A stretch of DNA of 64,000 bases from Chitinophagaceae bacterium UBA2375 (GCA_002343985.1 DDTB01000026.1:62360-126359); one strand, 5' to 3'. Positions 26,316 to 35,492 are shown, counted from the first letter of the stretch. Numbers and translations are program-made. The notes: generated by a model not told the origin, from the letters alone.

Positions 26316-26699
26316 TTAGCTGCCTGAGTAAAAATCGATCAGTGCGCCGAAGTAATGCTCATCCCAGCCTTCTACAATATTGTCATAAGCTTCATCAGGG
26401 ATATGCACATGCCTCAGTTCGACAGAGCAGCCTTTTTTATGCGGATGGAGTATGATGGTTACAATGGATGCCGGTTCCTGGTCGCCGAAATACCATTCCT
26501 GCACAATTTTTTGTCCGGGTGTGAAACTGATATTGCGCCCGCAAATGCTGTCATCCCACAACGAAAATTCAGTTCCTTCCACCGCTTCCATAATCGCAGG
26601 GGCGCCACTCCACAAGCGGATGGTTTCGGCGCGGGTCAGGGCCTGGTATAGCTCATCGGGACTGGCCGGCACCAGGTAGTATTGCTTGTAATCTTTCAT
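26316..26699 (-). CDS. START-like / SRPBCC-fold domain protein
   Basis: 127 residues from ATG 26699 (MKDYKQYYLVPASPDELYQAL), the usual start of this Bacteroidota family; the frame is open further upstream but without a plausible site. The AHSA1/SRPBCC-like pattern is present: helix around YQALTRAETIRLWSG, strands with SLWDDSICGRN, QEWYFGDQEPASIVTI and VELRHVHIPDE, and the long C-terminal helix VEGWDEHYFGALIDF. The fold usually forms a hydrophobic ligand cavity or chaperone-cofactor surface; no ligand can be named. It ends 21 bases before the isoprenoid-type gene start, so the two are probably co-transcribed. Confidence 0.75.
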   Translation of the reverse strand: MKDYKQYYLVPASPDELYQALTRAETIRLWSGAPAIMEAVEGTEFSLWDDSICGRNISFTPGQKIVQEWYFGDQEPASIVTIILHPHKKGCSVELRHVHIPDEAYDNIVEGWDEHYFGALIDFYSGS

Positions 26700-26745
26700 A
26701 ATCAATCGCTTATAATTTTCACATTTCCTACCCAATTGGATTTTG

Positions 26746-26753
26746 TAAATTTG
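26746..26753 (+). promoter_or_regulatory. -7 promoter box (TAAATTTG) for 26776 gene
   Basis: Exact TAnnTTTG match, 22 bases before ATG 26776. Confidence 0.45.
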
Positions 26754-26775
26754 AGCATAATAATTCATAATACCG

Positions 26776-27462
26776 ATGAACATCCAATGCAATTACCGGA
26801 AATTACTGCTTGCTACACTACTTGTCATTGCCGGTTATCTCCACTCGGATGCACAGTCCCGCTTTAAATCCTATAAAATCAGTCCAAAAGGAGATACCAT
26901 CAATGCTATTTTGCAAAACGGCGATAAGGAAGGCAAATGGGTGATCAGGGTAGATGAGTTGCGCGGCAACCCCGGGTATGAAGAAGAAGGTATGTACCGC
27001 AAAGGCCAGAAAGACGGGCCCTGGCGAAGGTATAGCCTGCAGGGCGACCTGGTAGCGATGGAAAATTATAAGCTTGGGGGAAAGGATGGGGTGCAGCAGT
27101 ATTTTACGGAACTGGGTGATCTGATCGAGGTTCAGTCTTGGAAAGGGTATAACCCCGACGCGCCTTATGACACCATCGCGGTGTATGGCGAAGGCAGCAA
27201 TGAAATCATTGATTACAAAATTGTAAAAGCCGAGCCCTATAGTGTCAAGGATGGCGATTGGAAATTTTATGAGCCGGGCACAGGCCGATTGATCCGCACG
27301 GAGAAATGGGAGCGTAATGTGTTGACGAACCCATCCAATAACCAGGCATTGGGTAAATACCAGAAGCCAAAAGAAGTACCTAAAACCGCCGAGATGCTGG
27401 AGTGGGAAAAAAAGAACCGTGGCAAGAAAGGCGCGTTACGGGATGGCCGAACCGGGCTGTGA
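26776..27462 (+). CDS. Secreted MORN-like repeat protein
   Basis: 228 residues with a signal peptide (hydrophobic 9-22, cleavage near SDAQS, residue 27). The body carries repeats of the MORN/YwqK-type pattern (GDKEGKWVIRV, GMYRKGQKDGPWRRYS, GGKDGVQQYFTE, VKDGDWKFYEPGTG), which form short beta-hairpins. The C-terminal 40 residues are Lys-rich. Members are often annotated as 'toxin-antitoxin YwqK family antitoxin', but nothing here supports a toxin-antitoxin role. Divergent from the START-like gene, 76 bases apart. Confidence 0.7.
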   Translation: MNIQCNYRKLLLATLLVIAGYLHSDAQSRFKSYKISPKGDTINAILQNGDKEGKWVIRVDELRGNPGYEEEGMYRKGQKDGPWRRYSLQGDLVAMENYKLGGKDGVQQYFTELGDLIEVQSWKGYNPDAPYDTIAVYGEGSNEIIDYKIVKAEPYSVKDGDWKFYEPGTGRLIRTEKWERNVLTNPSNNQALGKYQKPKEVPKTAEMLEWEKKNRGKKGALRDGRTGL

Positions 27463-27490
27463 ATATTAACTTCCCGGCATCAAACATACA

Positions 27491-29935
27491 TTAGAACTCT
27501 ACTATAAACCCGAGCGTAGGCAATACCACCGGGTCATCATTTTTCAACACAATAGGAACGCCGTTGCTGCCATCCATCCTCAAAGGCAGTCCATCCGTGG
27601 TTTTATAAGCGCCAGTACTTAGATCGCGCTCAAAACTGAATTGTGGGTAAGCCACCGATTTCGCGAGGAACCAGTTGCTCACGTCAAGGTAGAGGTCAAT
27701 CGTTACGCCCCTGAGGTTCCATTTCTTATCAATACGTACATCACTGCTCATGAATGAGCGCAGTCGCAGGCTGTTGAAACGGCTATAATCAAGGATGCCC
27801 TGCGCCAGTGTGGGATAATTGAGTTGGCTGGCCGCCATGTCGAACGGCGTATAAGGCGCGCCGCCCTGGTACCGGTATTTCAAGCCCAGTTCCCAGTTAC
27901 GGGGAAACTTATACCCCAGGGTCGCGCTCACCAGGTGTCGGTTGTCCCAGGCGCTGGCCCGCAGTATCCCATCGCGGTTACTGAAGCGGCTCACGAAATA
28001 CGTATAACTGAATATACCGAAAAAGCGCTTGCTGAGTTTTTGCTGCGCGAAAAATTCCACACCGTACGATTCGCCCGTGCCGGTAGGTGTTACGGCTTCA
28101 TTACCCACGGTAGCGAAATCGGCGCCGAGGTTATTGATGCTGATGCCGTCATTAACGGTAACGGGTACACGATCATATTTTTTGAAGAATCCTTCAACGG
28201 TAAACCTTGTGGTGGCCCTTGGCAGGAATTCTACGCCTGCAACGTAATGGATGTTCCGGATATAATCATTATTGGTATTCACCAGTTTGCCCGTATTGTC
28301 GCGGAAGCCCAATACGGTGTAAGGCGCCAGCCTGGCATATCGGCCCACGGATGCATTCAGCTTCCAGCGGTTTGCCAGTTGATAACTCAGTGATACGCGC
28401 GGCGAGAAAGCGTTGCCGGGATTGGTACCGTCATCGCTGAACGTATTGATATCGGTGCGCAGGCCGAGGTTTACACTCAACAGGTCATTGAACAATGTAC
28501 GCCCCGCCTGGGCAAAAGCGCCAAAGCGGAAAAAATTGATATCGCCGGAAAAAAGGATCCTGTCTTCAGGCTGTCCGCCCACGGCAGCCCTGCGCCTGAT
28601 GTTGTTGTCTGTTTCGTATTCCGCGTATTGAGCAGACAATCCATAACTGTATGTCCAGCCCTTCCTGTTCTGGTTGATATCGATCCTTAATTTATTTTCT
28701 GTTTCTCGGGCATCCGTGCGGAAGCGCAGGTTCATTGGGTCGCTCTCATCGTTTTCATCATACTTCTCATTTTGGTTCATCAGGGTATTGCGGCTCAGGC
28801 TCACGCGCAGGAAACCGTCGCGGATGCTGCGGTTATAGCTGGCGCCAAAGGTATAGCTGCGCTGTTCGATGGAAGGTACTTGCGCCAGTGTATATAATTT
28901 ATCCTGTGTGGCTTCTTTCACGGGCCCATAACCAAACTCATCAATCGCGCCGATGGCCAGGAAGGTCAGGGTTGATTTCTGATCGGGTTTATAGGTGAGC
29001 TTGTATTGAAAGTCCCAGTAGTTTGGCCGGAGTGGGAGGTCGATGGCGGAGAACAGCAATTGCAGGTAACTGCGTCGGATAGACGCTAAATACGTAAGGT
29101 TGCCTTTATTGTTCATCGGGCCTTCGAGGGTACCGGCCAGTTCGGTGCCGCTCAGCCGTACATTGCCCTGGGTGCGGCTGCTGTTGCCGGTCTTTTGTTT
29201 GAATTCAAATACGCTTGATAAGGCATTGTCGTACCGGGCATCAAAAGCGCTGGTAGAGAGGCGAACATCTTCTATGAAAGAAACATTGAGGATGCCGGTA
29301 GGCCCGCCGCCGCTGCCCTGTGTGGCAAAGTGGTTGATCACGGGCACTTCGATGCCATCAAGGTAAAATACATTCTCACCCGGGCCGCCGCCGCGGATGA
29401 TGATATCGTTGCGGAAACCGCCGACAGTACCTGATGAACCGCCAACGCCCGGCAGGGAATTGATCACCCGGCTGATATCGAAATTGCCGCCCGGGTTCGA
29501 TTTGATTTCTTCGGAAGTAAGCCTTTGCACGCTCAGGGGTGTTTGCAGCGACCCGGCCCTGGCGGTCAGCCGCACGGAACGCAAAACCAGTTCGGAGCCG
29601 GAACGGTAGGAGGGTTCAAGCTCAAACGACAATTCGTTTTCGTTGCCGCTGCTGATGGGTATATTATAGGAAACCTGCTGCTCATAGCCTGTCGCGCTCA
29701 CCGTTACACTGTAAGAACCGGGCCGGATATTCCTGATCCTGAACCTTCCGTCCTCATCGGCCAGGCTTTGCAGGCCGGCTTCAGTAACCAGCACCGTGGC
29801 GCCGGACAGGGGCTTTTTGGTGCGGGCATCGAGCACAATGCCGCTGATCCCGCCCGTGTTCTGGGCTGCGGCGAGGAAAATACAGGTAAAAATGGGCAGT
29901 AAACCAAGCAGGGTAAAACGGTAAAACGACTTCAT
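27491..29935 (-). CDS. TonB-dependent receptor with CarboxypepD-regulatory N-terminal domain
   Basis: Outer-membrane active transporter of 814 residues from ATG 29935 (MKSFYRFTLLGLLPIF), which opens a clear signal peptide; 17 further in-frame residues upstream have no supporting signal. After the signal: CarboxypepD_reg-like beta-sandwich (GGISGIVLDARTKKPLSGATVLV, about 27-50), plug domain about 120-240 (DIIIRGGGPGENVFYLDGIEVP), then the 22-stranded barrel ending in the aromatic TLGFIVEF. No SusD partner adjoins it, so it is not a classical Sus pair; the substrate is unknown. Confidence 0.9.
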   Translation of the reverse strand: MKSFYRFTLLGLLPIFTCIFLAAAQNTGGISGIVLDARTKKPLSGATVLVTEAGLQSLADEDGRFRIRNIRPGSYSVTVSATGYEQQVSYNIPISSGNENELSFELEPSYRSGSELVLRSVRLTARAGSLQTPLSVQRLTSEEIKSNPGGNFDISRVINSLPGVGGSSGTVGGFRNDIIIRGGGPGENVFYLDGIEVPVINHFATQGSGGGPTGILNVSFIEDVRLSTSAFDARYDNALSSVFEFKQKTGNSSRTQGNVRLSGTELAGTLEGPMNNKGNLTYLASIRRSYLQLLFSAIDLPLRPNYWDFQYKLTYKPDQKSTLTFLAIGAIDEFGYGPVKEATQDKLYTLAQVPSIEQRSYTFGASYNRSIRDGFLRVSLSRNTLMNQNEKYDENDESDPMNLRFRTDARETENKLRIDINQNRKGWTYSYGLSAQYAEYETDNNIRRRAAVGGQPEDRILFSGDINFFRFGAFAQAGRTLFNDLLSVNLGLRTDINTFSDDGTNPGNAFSPRVSLSYQLANRWKLNASVGRYARLAPYTVLGFRDNTGKLVNTNNDYIRNIHYVAGVEFLPRATTRFTVEGFFKKYDRVPVTVNDGISINNLGADFATVGNEAVTPTGTGESYGVEFFAQQKLSKRFFGIFSYTYFVSRFSNRDGILRASAWDNRHLVSATLGYKFPRNWELGLKYRYQGGAPYTPFDMAASQLNYPTLAQGILDYSRFNSLRLRSFMSSDVRIDKKWNLRGVTIDLYLDVSNWFLAKSVAYPQFSFERDLSTGAYKTTDGLPLRMDGSNGVPIVLKNDDPVVLPTLGFIVEF

Positions 29936-30326
29936 ATGGCTGTGTGCTAAAACTTGCATGAACCGTAGATAACAAACAAAAGCCATAATGGTTGAGCCGG
30001 GGCCTGCCGTTCATCCCATTTAAGTAAAACCTGTTAAACCAAACCTAAAAATGGCCGTCATACAGGGTTAGGCTGTCCGGACAGCAAAACTTTAACAGGG
30101 CTGATGATGCGAACCCGGTTTTTGGTATTTAGATTAGCAATATCATCAGGCTTGACAAAATACGTTTGTGCATAACCGTTAGTATTTAGCGCAGCAACCA
30201 AAAACTTATGTAAGCAAGGCTACCCATTTATTATTCATCACTAAATCGATCATCATGCTGTACAAAAATGGGTATCCTCCCTGTGGAGGTTCGGGCACTG
30301 CCATGTTGTTACCAGGAGAAGGGTTC
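29936..30326. other. 391-bp intergenic region between divergent TonB receptor and 30327 operon
   Basis: Holds the first ECF-like promoter module (30010-30068), then about 260 bases without a convincing reading frame. Near its end the stretch around 30226-30258 (TTCATCACTAAATCGATCATCATG) resembles the leader at 35825-35846 before the second module's gene. No RNA gene recognised. Confidence 0.6.
30010..30068 (+). promoter_or_regulatory. Candidate ECF-sigma-type promoter module, copy A
   Basis: Contains TTCATCCC at 30010, GTTAAAC at 30033-30039 and CGTCATACA from 30056. The AAC-N16-CGTC spacing is that of many ECF sigma factor promoters. The same three blocks with identical spacing recur at 35684-35743. 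Predicted to drive 30327-31454, though the implied leader is long (about 260 bases). Confidence 0.45.
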
Positions 30327-30917
30327 ATGCAAACCAAGACAAGGCCTGGGTTGGAGACGCCGTCATGGTTTCTTTTTTTTATGGTAGTCTTTTTTTTCAT
30401 GGCCTTACCCCGGGCAGGGGCCCAGGCGGGAAAAGATACCACGGTATCGTGGATCCAGATTCCCGCGCTGACCATCAAAGCGGATGAGCGCCCTTTTTTG
30501 GTTAAGGTCCTTTCTTTTGATGCTTTTGGCTCATTAGAAAACAGCCCGGACAGTGCCCAATGGCAGGATTTGCTGGTATCCGCCAATGGATGCCGTATTG
30601 GTAATGGGATGATGTACAGGTTCAATGCCATCATAGAATACCATGTGGATAAAGATGGGGATGTAAGGGTCACATATACCGGAGAGGATGAGAACTGGGT
30701 GCCGGTGGAACTCCAGTTTTATTCCGGAGCGGGTTTGCCCTTCAGCACATTTTCGGTGGGGTATGGGGAGAACCGGTTCAGCATGTATAAAATCCAAAGC
30801 AATACCATCCGGCTCTTGCCGCTGAATGCCCCGGCTGTAAAAGCCATCAGGCCCATGCCGGAAGGCCCCGATGCAGCCTATTTCAGGGCCTTGCGCAAGG
30901 CTTTGCCTTTGCAATAA
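30327..30917 (+). CDS. Secreted protein of unknown function
   Basis: 196 residues from ATG 30327, preceded by an AGGAG-like site about 10 bases away; the frame is open to 30255 but that extension is Gly/Pro-rich and unlike a signal. A signal peptide spans about 13-31 (FLFFMVVFFFMALPRAGAQA). The mature part has alternating hydrophobic strands and a central YHVDKDGDVRVTYTGEDENW segment. No family recognised. A second secreted orphan follows 42 bases later, so they probably share a transcript and a task. Confidence 0.6.
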   Translation: MQTKTRPGLETPSWFLFFMVVFFFMALPRAGAQAGKDTTVSWIQIPALTIKADERPFLVKVLSFDAFGSLENSPDSAQWQDLLVSANGCRIGNGMMYRFNAIIEYHVDKDGDVRVTYTGEDENWVPVELQFYSGAGLPFSTFSVGYGENRFSMYKIQSNTIRLLPLNAPAVKAIRPMPEGPDAAYFRALRKALPLQ

Positions 30918-30959
30918 AAAGGGATGCATACAATCAATCACACACTTAAATCATCAAAA

Positions 30960-31454
30960 ATGAAACATCTGAAAATATTCCTGATCGCTGCGATTGCCAG
31001 TATTCAACAGGAAACCGCATCCGCGCAGGACAGTTTGGTAAGCTACAGGGATTTTGTAATTGCAGGATTGAACTCGGGGCAACAACCCATCGAGTTTACA
31101 GGATATCCGATGGATACGGTAAGCAACTGTGAAAATTGTTTTATACCCAACTCACCCGGCACAAAGATCCGCGTCAACTATCCATATGTGTATATTGGCG
31201 ACACGGTGCAGTATGAAATGACCGCTTTCAGATCATATAGCGTAGATCGGTATACGGATGGTTATGGGTTTGAACTGGCACCCAATACCCGGGGTGCCAA
31301 ATTTTTTATGTTGGCTATTATACCGGGTAACAAATTAGTATCCATGAATATAGTTTTTGAGGGTGGGCTTCAAATATTTGCTTATGCTGCCGAGAAGGCG
31401 CCCATCCGCTTCATCAGCCGAAAGGAATTATTAGATGCGGTTGGGAAACGGTAG
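30960..31454 (+). CDS. Secreted protein of unknown function
   Basis: 164 residues from ATG 30960 (MKHLKIFLIAAIASI...), chosen because it starts directly with a signal peptide cleaved near ASAQD (residue 23). A CENC pair (about 59-62) could be a disulfide or metal site. The rest is predicted beta-rich. No homology recognised. It is the second gene of the presumed 30327-31454 operon; the next gene begins 142 bases on with its own promoter box. Confidence 0.6.
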   Translation: MKHLKIFLIAAIASIQQETASAQDSLVSYRDFVIAGLNSGQQPIEFTGYPMDTVSNCENCFIPNSPGTKIRVNYPYVYIGDTVQYEMTAFRSYSVDRYTDGYGFELAPNTRGAKFFMLAIIPGNKLVSMNIVFEGGLQIFAYAAEKAPIRFISRKELLDAVGKR

Positions 31455-31577
31455 GGACGATGGCTGAAAATTTTTGGTTAGATTTGGTCTGTGGCAACGC
31501 AAACGGAACAAAATGAAGACCAGTTTTTTGCAACTAATGTTTTGACATTTTTGTTAATGAATCTACATCTGTAAATT

Positions 31578-31585
31578 TATATTTG
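31578..31585 (+). promoter_or_regulatory. -7 promoter box (TATATTTG) for the S41 peptidase gene
   Basis: Exact consensus, 11 bases before ATG 31597. It supports 31597 as the intended start and hence the reading of the poly-T tract as a frameshift. Confidence 0.5.
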
Positions 31586-31596
31586 ACAAGCTAAGT

Positions 31597-33032
31597 ATGA
31601 AACAACACATTATCACACTCGTTTTTTTTTTGTTTTCTCGACCGATTTATTTGCACAAAAGGATAGCTGTCAGTGTTCAGATAACCTCAATAAGCTGATC
31701 AGCAAAACTGAAGAGAACTATGCGGGCTTCCCGGATAAAGTGCATAATGACAATAAGGGAGATTATCAGAAACTAATTCAGGCATTAAAAAGTAACGCTG
31801 CAGGTGTCACCGATCCGAAGGCTTGTTTCTACATCCTGAAAAAATATATACGATTTTTTGACGACAAACATTTTATGTTAAGTTATGTGAATCCTCATGA
31901 TCATGACATTGAGCGGGTCGTATTGACTGAAGAAGCATTCAAAAATAAATTTGTAAAAAAGGGTGCTGCGGCACTGGAAGGTATTTGGGTGAATGCTGAC
32001 TCCACGATGAGATTGGCGATACAGAAATTCCCGAACAATATGTATAAAGCAATAGTGCTGGAATCCTCAGATATAAGCATTCCCGCAGGCCTGGTATATA
32101 TGACATTGACAGCTACTGAACGTGGGTATCTTGTGAAAGAACATGATTCATTTATCACAACAGATGTACCGGCTAAGCAAAAAGGGAACCTTTTACAAGT
32201 CTGGAACTTTGCCATGTTTGGTAAAGTTTATCCCACAGGATTATCAAATGTGGAAAGGGAGGAGTTGAAGACCTGGAGGGGCAATAATAACGGGCTTGAT
32301 TTCAGGAAACTGTCATCAAAAACGGCGTATTTGAAAATACCCACATTCCGGAATAATGATGACAAGATTCAGCAATTGGTTGCAAAAGCCGACCCGGTGA
32401 TCAAAACCTGTGATAACCTGGTTGTTGATTTAACGGGAAATGGGGGAGGGAATACGGGTTGGGTGTCATTTTTATCATACTTCATGACAAATCCCATCAT
32501 TCAGCACGACAGTTACCTGAGGGTGACAGCAGAGAATGTACAATCCAAGTTAGCAGATTTGGAACCATTTGCAGTAAATCCTATTCCGGATGAATACAAA
32601 AAGTATTTTCCGGAACAAGTGCTGTCGGCATACAAGCGGGCATACCAGGAACTGCCAACGACCAAAAAGGTCTTTTATCCGATTCCGGGCGTTACATTTC
32701 CCTTAGATTCTGTATTAGCGAGGCCAAAGAAAATTGCATTGATGGTCGATGATTTTTGCGGCAGTTCTACTGAATATTTTTTCTTCATATCCAGGCAAAG
32801 CAAAAAGACCAAAACATATGGCATCAATACAATCGGGATGATGGATTATGAAGGTATGTCGAACCCAACGCCTATGCTATATGATAAGTATATCCTCACC
32901 ATACCTATTACAAAATCAAGCTGGACGGATACAAACCCGATTGACCAAACAGGATGTAAACCCGACGTGTTGCTGGACGGCATACCACAACAGGATTGGA
33001 TTGAATTTGTCAGAAAGGATTTGGAGTTGTGA
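31597..33032 (+). CDS. S41-family (tail-specific protease-like) peptidase, frameshifted in its signal peptide
   Basis: The intact frame runs from 31740 (430 residues) but lacks a signal. From ATG 31597 the frame starts MKQHIITLVFF, then meets ten T's (31622-31631) and stops after about 33 codons. Adding one T restores a signal peptide ending STDLFAQKDS and joins smoothly to the long frame (478 residues). The body shows the S41 core: LSSKTAYLKIPTF, VVDLTGNGGGNTGW and the nucleophile region MVDDFCGSSTEYFF (Ser in GSSTE). Expected to be an exported serine peptidase when in frame. This is a sequencing error, an inactivating mutation, or slippage at the run. Confidence 0.75.
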
Positions 33033-33127
33033 TGGGTGGGTGTGATTTTTTGGGATAATCGTCTGACTGCATGAAAAATCTGTCCAGCGCATGAATATTT
33101 TTAAAAACGTCCTGTAAAAATTGACAA

Positions 33128-34090
33128 ATGAGTAAACAAATTATTTTATTGGTATTGGTAATGTCTTTCTGCACTTGTACAAGTAAAATCCCTGCAAAGT
33201 CTGGATTGAGGTATTCAAATAAAACGATCAGTCAACCTGAAATTTTTGCGGAAGGTATTATCTCAACAAAAGAGAATAGCGAATTTGATATAACATTTAC
33301 ACCAAACGGAAGAACTGCATTTTTTACCCGGAGAACCGGCAACGAAAAGCAACAACTTTGGCAAACGAAATTTAAAGATGGACATTGGAGCCATCCGGTC
33401 AAATTGCCTTTTTCTACGGACAGAGATGAAACGCCATTTTTCGCTTCAGACGGAAAGACACTTTATTTTGGTTCGGCAAGGCCAATTGAAGGCCGGCCAG
33501 GTAAGGGGAAGTTTGATATGAATATTTGGCAGGCAGAATGGACCGATAAGGAATGGAGTAAACCCGAACCATTAAGTGAAAATATTAATGCTGTTCAATC
33601 GGAAAATGAAGACTGGCCATCGTCAAATGAGAACTTTATTTTTTCACTTGATAATGTAAATTTTATATATTCAACAATGCTGCGCGGCTCCAAGACTATT
33701 GAAATTTACAAGACGGTTAAAACAGGAAATGGATTCAGTCAACCTGAAAAGATATCAGGTCTCTTTAGGAATGATAAATCATGGAAATATTCAGCAGTAT
33801 TATCGCCCGACGGGCAATATTTGCTCTTTAACTCATATGAGGCGGAAGATGGAGTTGGGGGGGAGGATATTTTTATTGCCAGGAAATCATCAAATGGATG
33901 GACACGGGCAAAGAATATTGGTAAAATGGTTAATACAAAAGCCGAGGAAAGCAGTCCGAGGTTTTCACCTGATGGAAAATATTTTTTCTTTGCCCGGGAG
34001 GTGCGGCAATCCCCGGGCCAGGACGGAATTTGGAATATTTATTATGTTGAAACAGAATACCTGGATTTTGAGGGAATTTTTAAAAATTAA
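33128..34090 (+). CDS. PD40/WD40-like beta-propeller lipoprotein
   Basis: 320 residues with a lipoprotein-type signal (IILLVLVMSFCTC; Cys15 or Cys17 as the modified residue). The body is a TolB/PD40-like beta-propeller with repeated blades: ITFTPNGRTAFFTRR, PFFASDGKTLYFGS, WKYSAVLSPDGQYLLFNSY and PRFSPDGKYFFFAR, each followed by a partner strand. No catalytic domain. Such proteins usually bind proteins or glycans at the envelope. The MORN-like gene follows 10 bases after the stop, so they are likely co-transcribed. This stretch is AT-richer than the flanks. Confidence 0.78.
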   Translation: MSKQIILLVLVMSFCTCTSKIPAKSGLRYSNKTISQPEIFAEGIISTKENSEFDITFTPNGRTAFFTRRTGNEKQQLWQTKFKDGHWSHPVKLPFSTDRDETPFFASDGKTLYFGSARPIEGRPGKGKFDMNIWQAEWTDKEWSKPEPLSENINAVQSENEDWPSSNENFIFSLDNVNFIYSTMLRGSKTIEIYKTVKTGNGFSQPEKISGLFRNDKSWKYSAVLSPDGQYLLFNSYEAEDGVGGEDIFIARKSSNGWTRAKNIGKMVNTKAEESSPRFSPDGKYFFFAREVRQSPGQDGIWNIYYVETEYLDFEGIFKN

Positions 34091-34100
34091 AAAAATTAAA

Positions 34101-34619
34101 ATGAAGGCACTATTTATTTTTTCGCTCCTTTCTTTTTTTGCAATGACCACTTTAGGGCAAAATGTAGTCGATGTTTCTAAAACAAAAAAAATTACTGAAA
34201 AGGGAATGGAAATCACAACTTTTGAAGGGAAACCATTTACAGGTTTTCTTACAGAAGCTTATTTAAATGGGAGCCCCAAAACCTGGATCACAGTGAATAA
34301 CGGCTTGGCTGATGGTTTATGGCAAGAATGGTTTGAAAATGGCAAATTAAAATATAATGCGTATTGGAAAGCGGGAAAGGGGCACGGATTGTGGCAATAC
34401 TTTTATGATAATGGGGTTTTACGTTACGAAGAAACCTATGTTTTGGATATTCCAACAGGTATTTCAAGGACATATTACATGAACGGTCAATTAAAGGACG
34501 ATAACTTATGGTTGTCTGGTAAAAAAGAAGGGGTTTGGAAGACATATTCAGAAACAGGGTTATTGTTGAAGACGTCTGTTTACCAGGATGATAAGCTAAT
34601 CTCATCTGTTTCAAATTAA
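34101..34619 (+). CDS. Secreted MORN-repeat protein (YwqK-like)
   Basis: 172 residues from ATG 34101; the frame is open far upstream into the previous gene but this Met opens a signal peptide (LFIFSLLSFFAMTTLGQN). Five MORN-type repeats follow (FTGFLTEAYLNG, ADGLWQEWFENGKL, GHGLWQYFYDNGVL, PTGISRTYYMNGQL, KEGVWKTYSETG). It resembles the protein at 26776 in design but not closely in sequence. Function unknown; co-transcribed with the PD40 lipoprotein. Confidence 0.72.
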   Translation: MKALFIFSLLSFFAMTTLGQNVVDVSKTKKITEKGMEITTFEGKPFTGFLTEAYLNGSPKTWITVNNGLADGLWQEWFENGKLKYNAYWKAGKGHGLWQYFYDNGVLRYEETYVLDIPTGISRTYYMNGQLKDDNLWLSGKKEGVWKTYSETGLLLKTSVYQDDKLISSVSN

Positions 34620-34771
34620 AAAGCATCGAAGTGCATACTGAACTAAAACATTTATGACCAACTTAAGGAATTGGTTGAATAAATGTTTTATTATTGGAAT
34701 ATCCATCAACTGCTTAATTAATCTGGTGCACAGACTCTTTTGTTTTATTAACTACCGTAATCACTTGAAAA

Positions 34772-35452
34772 ATGTCTAAACTAATCAAAGACGGCTTTCC
34801 ATATGTGTTATATACAAAGCAGACGTATACAAGTATTGAGATGATCAAACGCTCTGAAGAGTTCAGTCAGTGGATGGAAACACGCAGGACTGTTCGGGAT
34901 TTCTCAAAAAGAACAATTGAGCCTGAAGTGATTGAAAATTTAATTCGCACGGCTTCAGCTGCGCCATCAGGCGCGCACAAACAACCGTGGACATTCTGTG
35001 TGGTTAAGGATCCTGAAATCAAAAAGCAGATCAGGTTGGCGGCAGAAGCGGAGGAAAAGGAAAGTTACGAGAACAGGATGTCGGATGAATGGATTGATGA
35101 TTTAAAGCCATTGGGAACAGATTGGCATAAACCTTTTTTGGAAATAGCTCCATATCTAATTGTGGTTTTTAAGAGGAGCTATGAATTCGATCATAATGGG
35201 AAAAAGCATCAGAATTATTATGTAACGGAAAGCTGCGGCATTGCTTGTGGTTTTTTACTGGCTGCAATACATCATGCAGGGTTGGTGGCATTAACCCACA
35301 CGCCAAGCCCTATGAATTTTTTAACCGGGATATTACAGCGACCGGCTAATGAAAAGCCATTTTTATTGATACCCGTTGGTTACCCTGCGGATGAATGTTG
35401 GGTGCCGGATTTAAAGAGGAAACCCCTTTCGGATATATGTGTATGGATATGA
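34772..35452 (+). CDS. Nitroreductase-fold flavoprotein, iodotyrosine-deiodinase-like reductive dehalogenase
   Basis: 226 residues. It matches the iodotyrosine deiodinase (IYD) branch of the nitroreductase superfamily far better than ordinary nitroreductases: RRTVRDFS (38-45, FMN phosphate), TASAAPSGAHKQPWTF (60-75), and the C-terminal VGYPADECWVPDLKRKPL. The three residues that close the IYD active-site lid and hold the halotyrosine zwitterion are all in register: Glu95, Tyr99 and Lys120. The Thr near FMN N5 is kept in ALTHTPSP. Predicted to be a soluble FMN enzyme that removes halogen from halotyrosines. The mammalian membrane anchor is absent, as in bacterial homologues. No adjacent partner gene. 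Confidence 0.85.
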   Translation: MSKLIKDGFPYVLYTKQTYTSIEMIKRSEEFSQWMETRRTVRDFSKRTIEPEVIENLIRTASAAPSGAHKQPWTFCVVKDPEIKKQIRLAAEAEEKESYENRMSDEWIDDLKPLGTDWHKPFLEIAPYLIVVFKRSYEFDHNGKKHQNYYVTESCGIACGFLLAAIHHAGLVALTHTPSPMNFLTGILQRPANEKPFLLIPVGYPADECWVPDLKRKPLSDICVWI

Positions 35453-35492
35453 TTTTAATGGATGATATGCTATTTCTGATTTGCTTATTATA

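Noticed and set aside
26776..27462. MORN-type protein as a toxin-antitoxin antitoxin
   Set aside because: It has a signal peptide and no partner toxin; the family label is historical. The same applies to 34101-34619.
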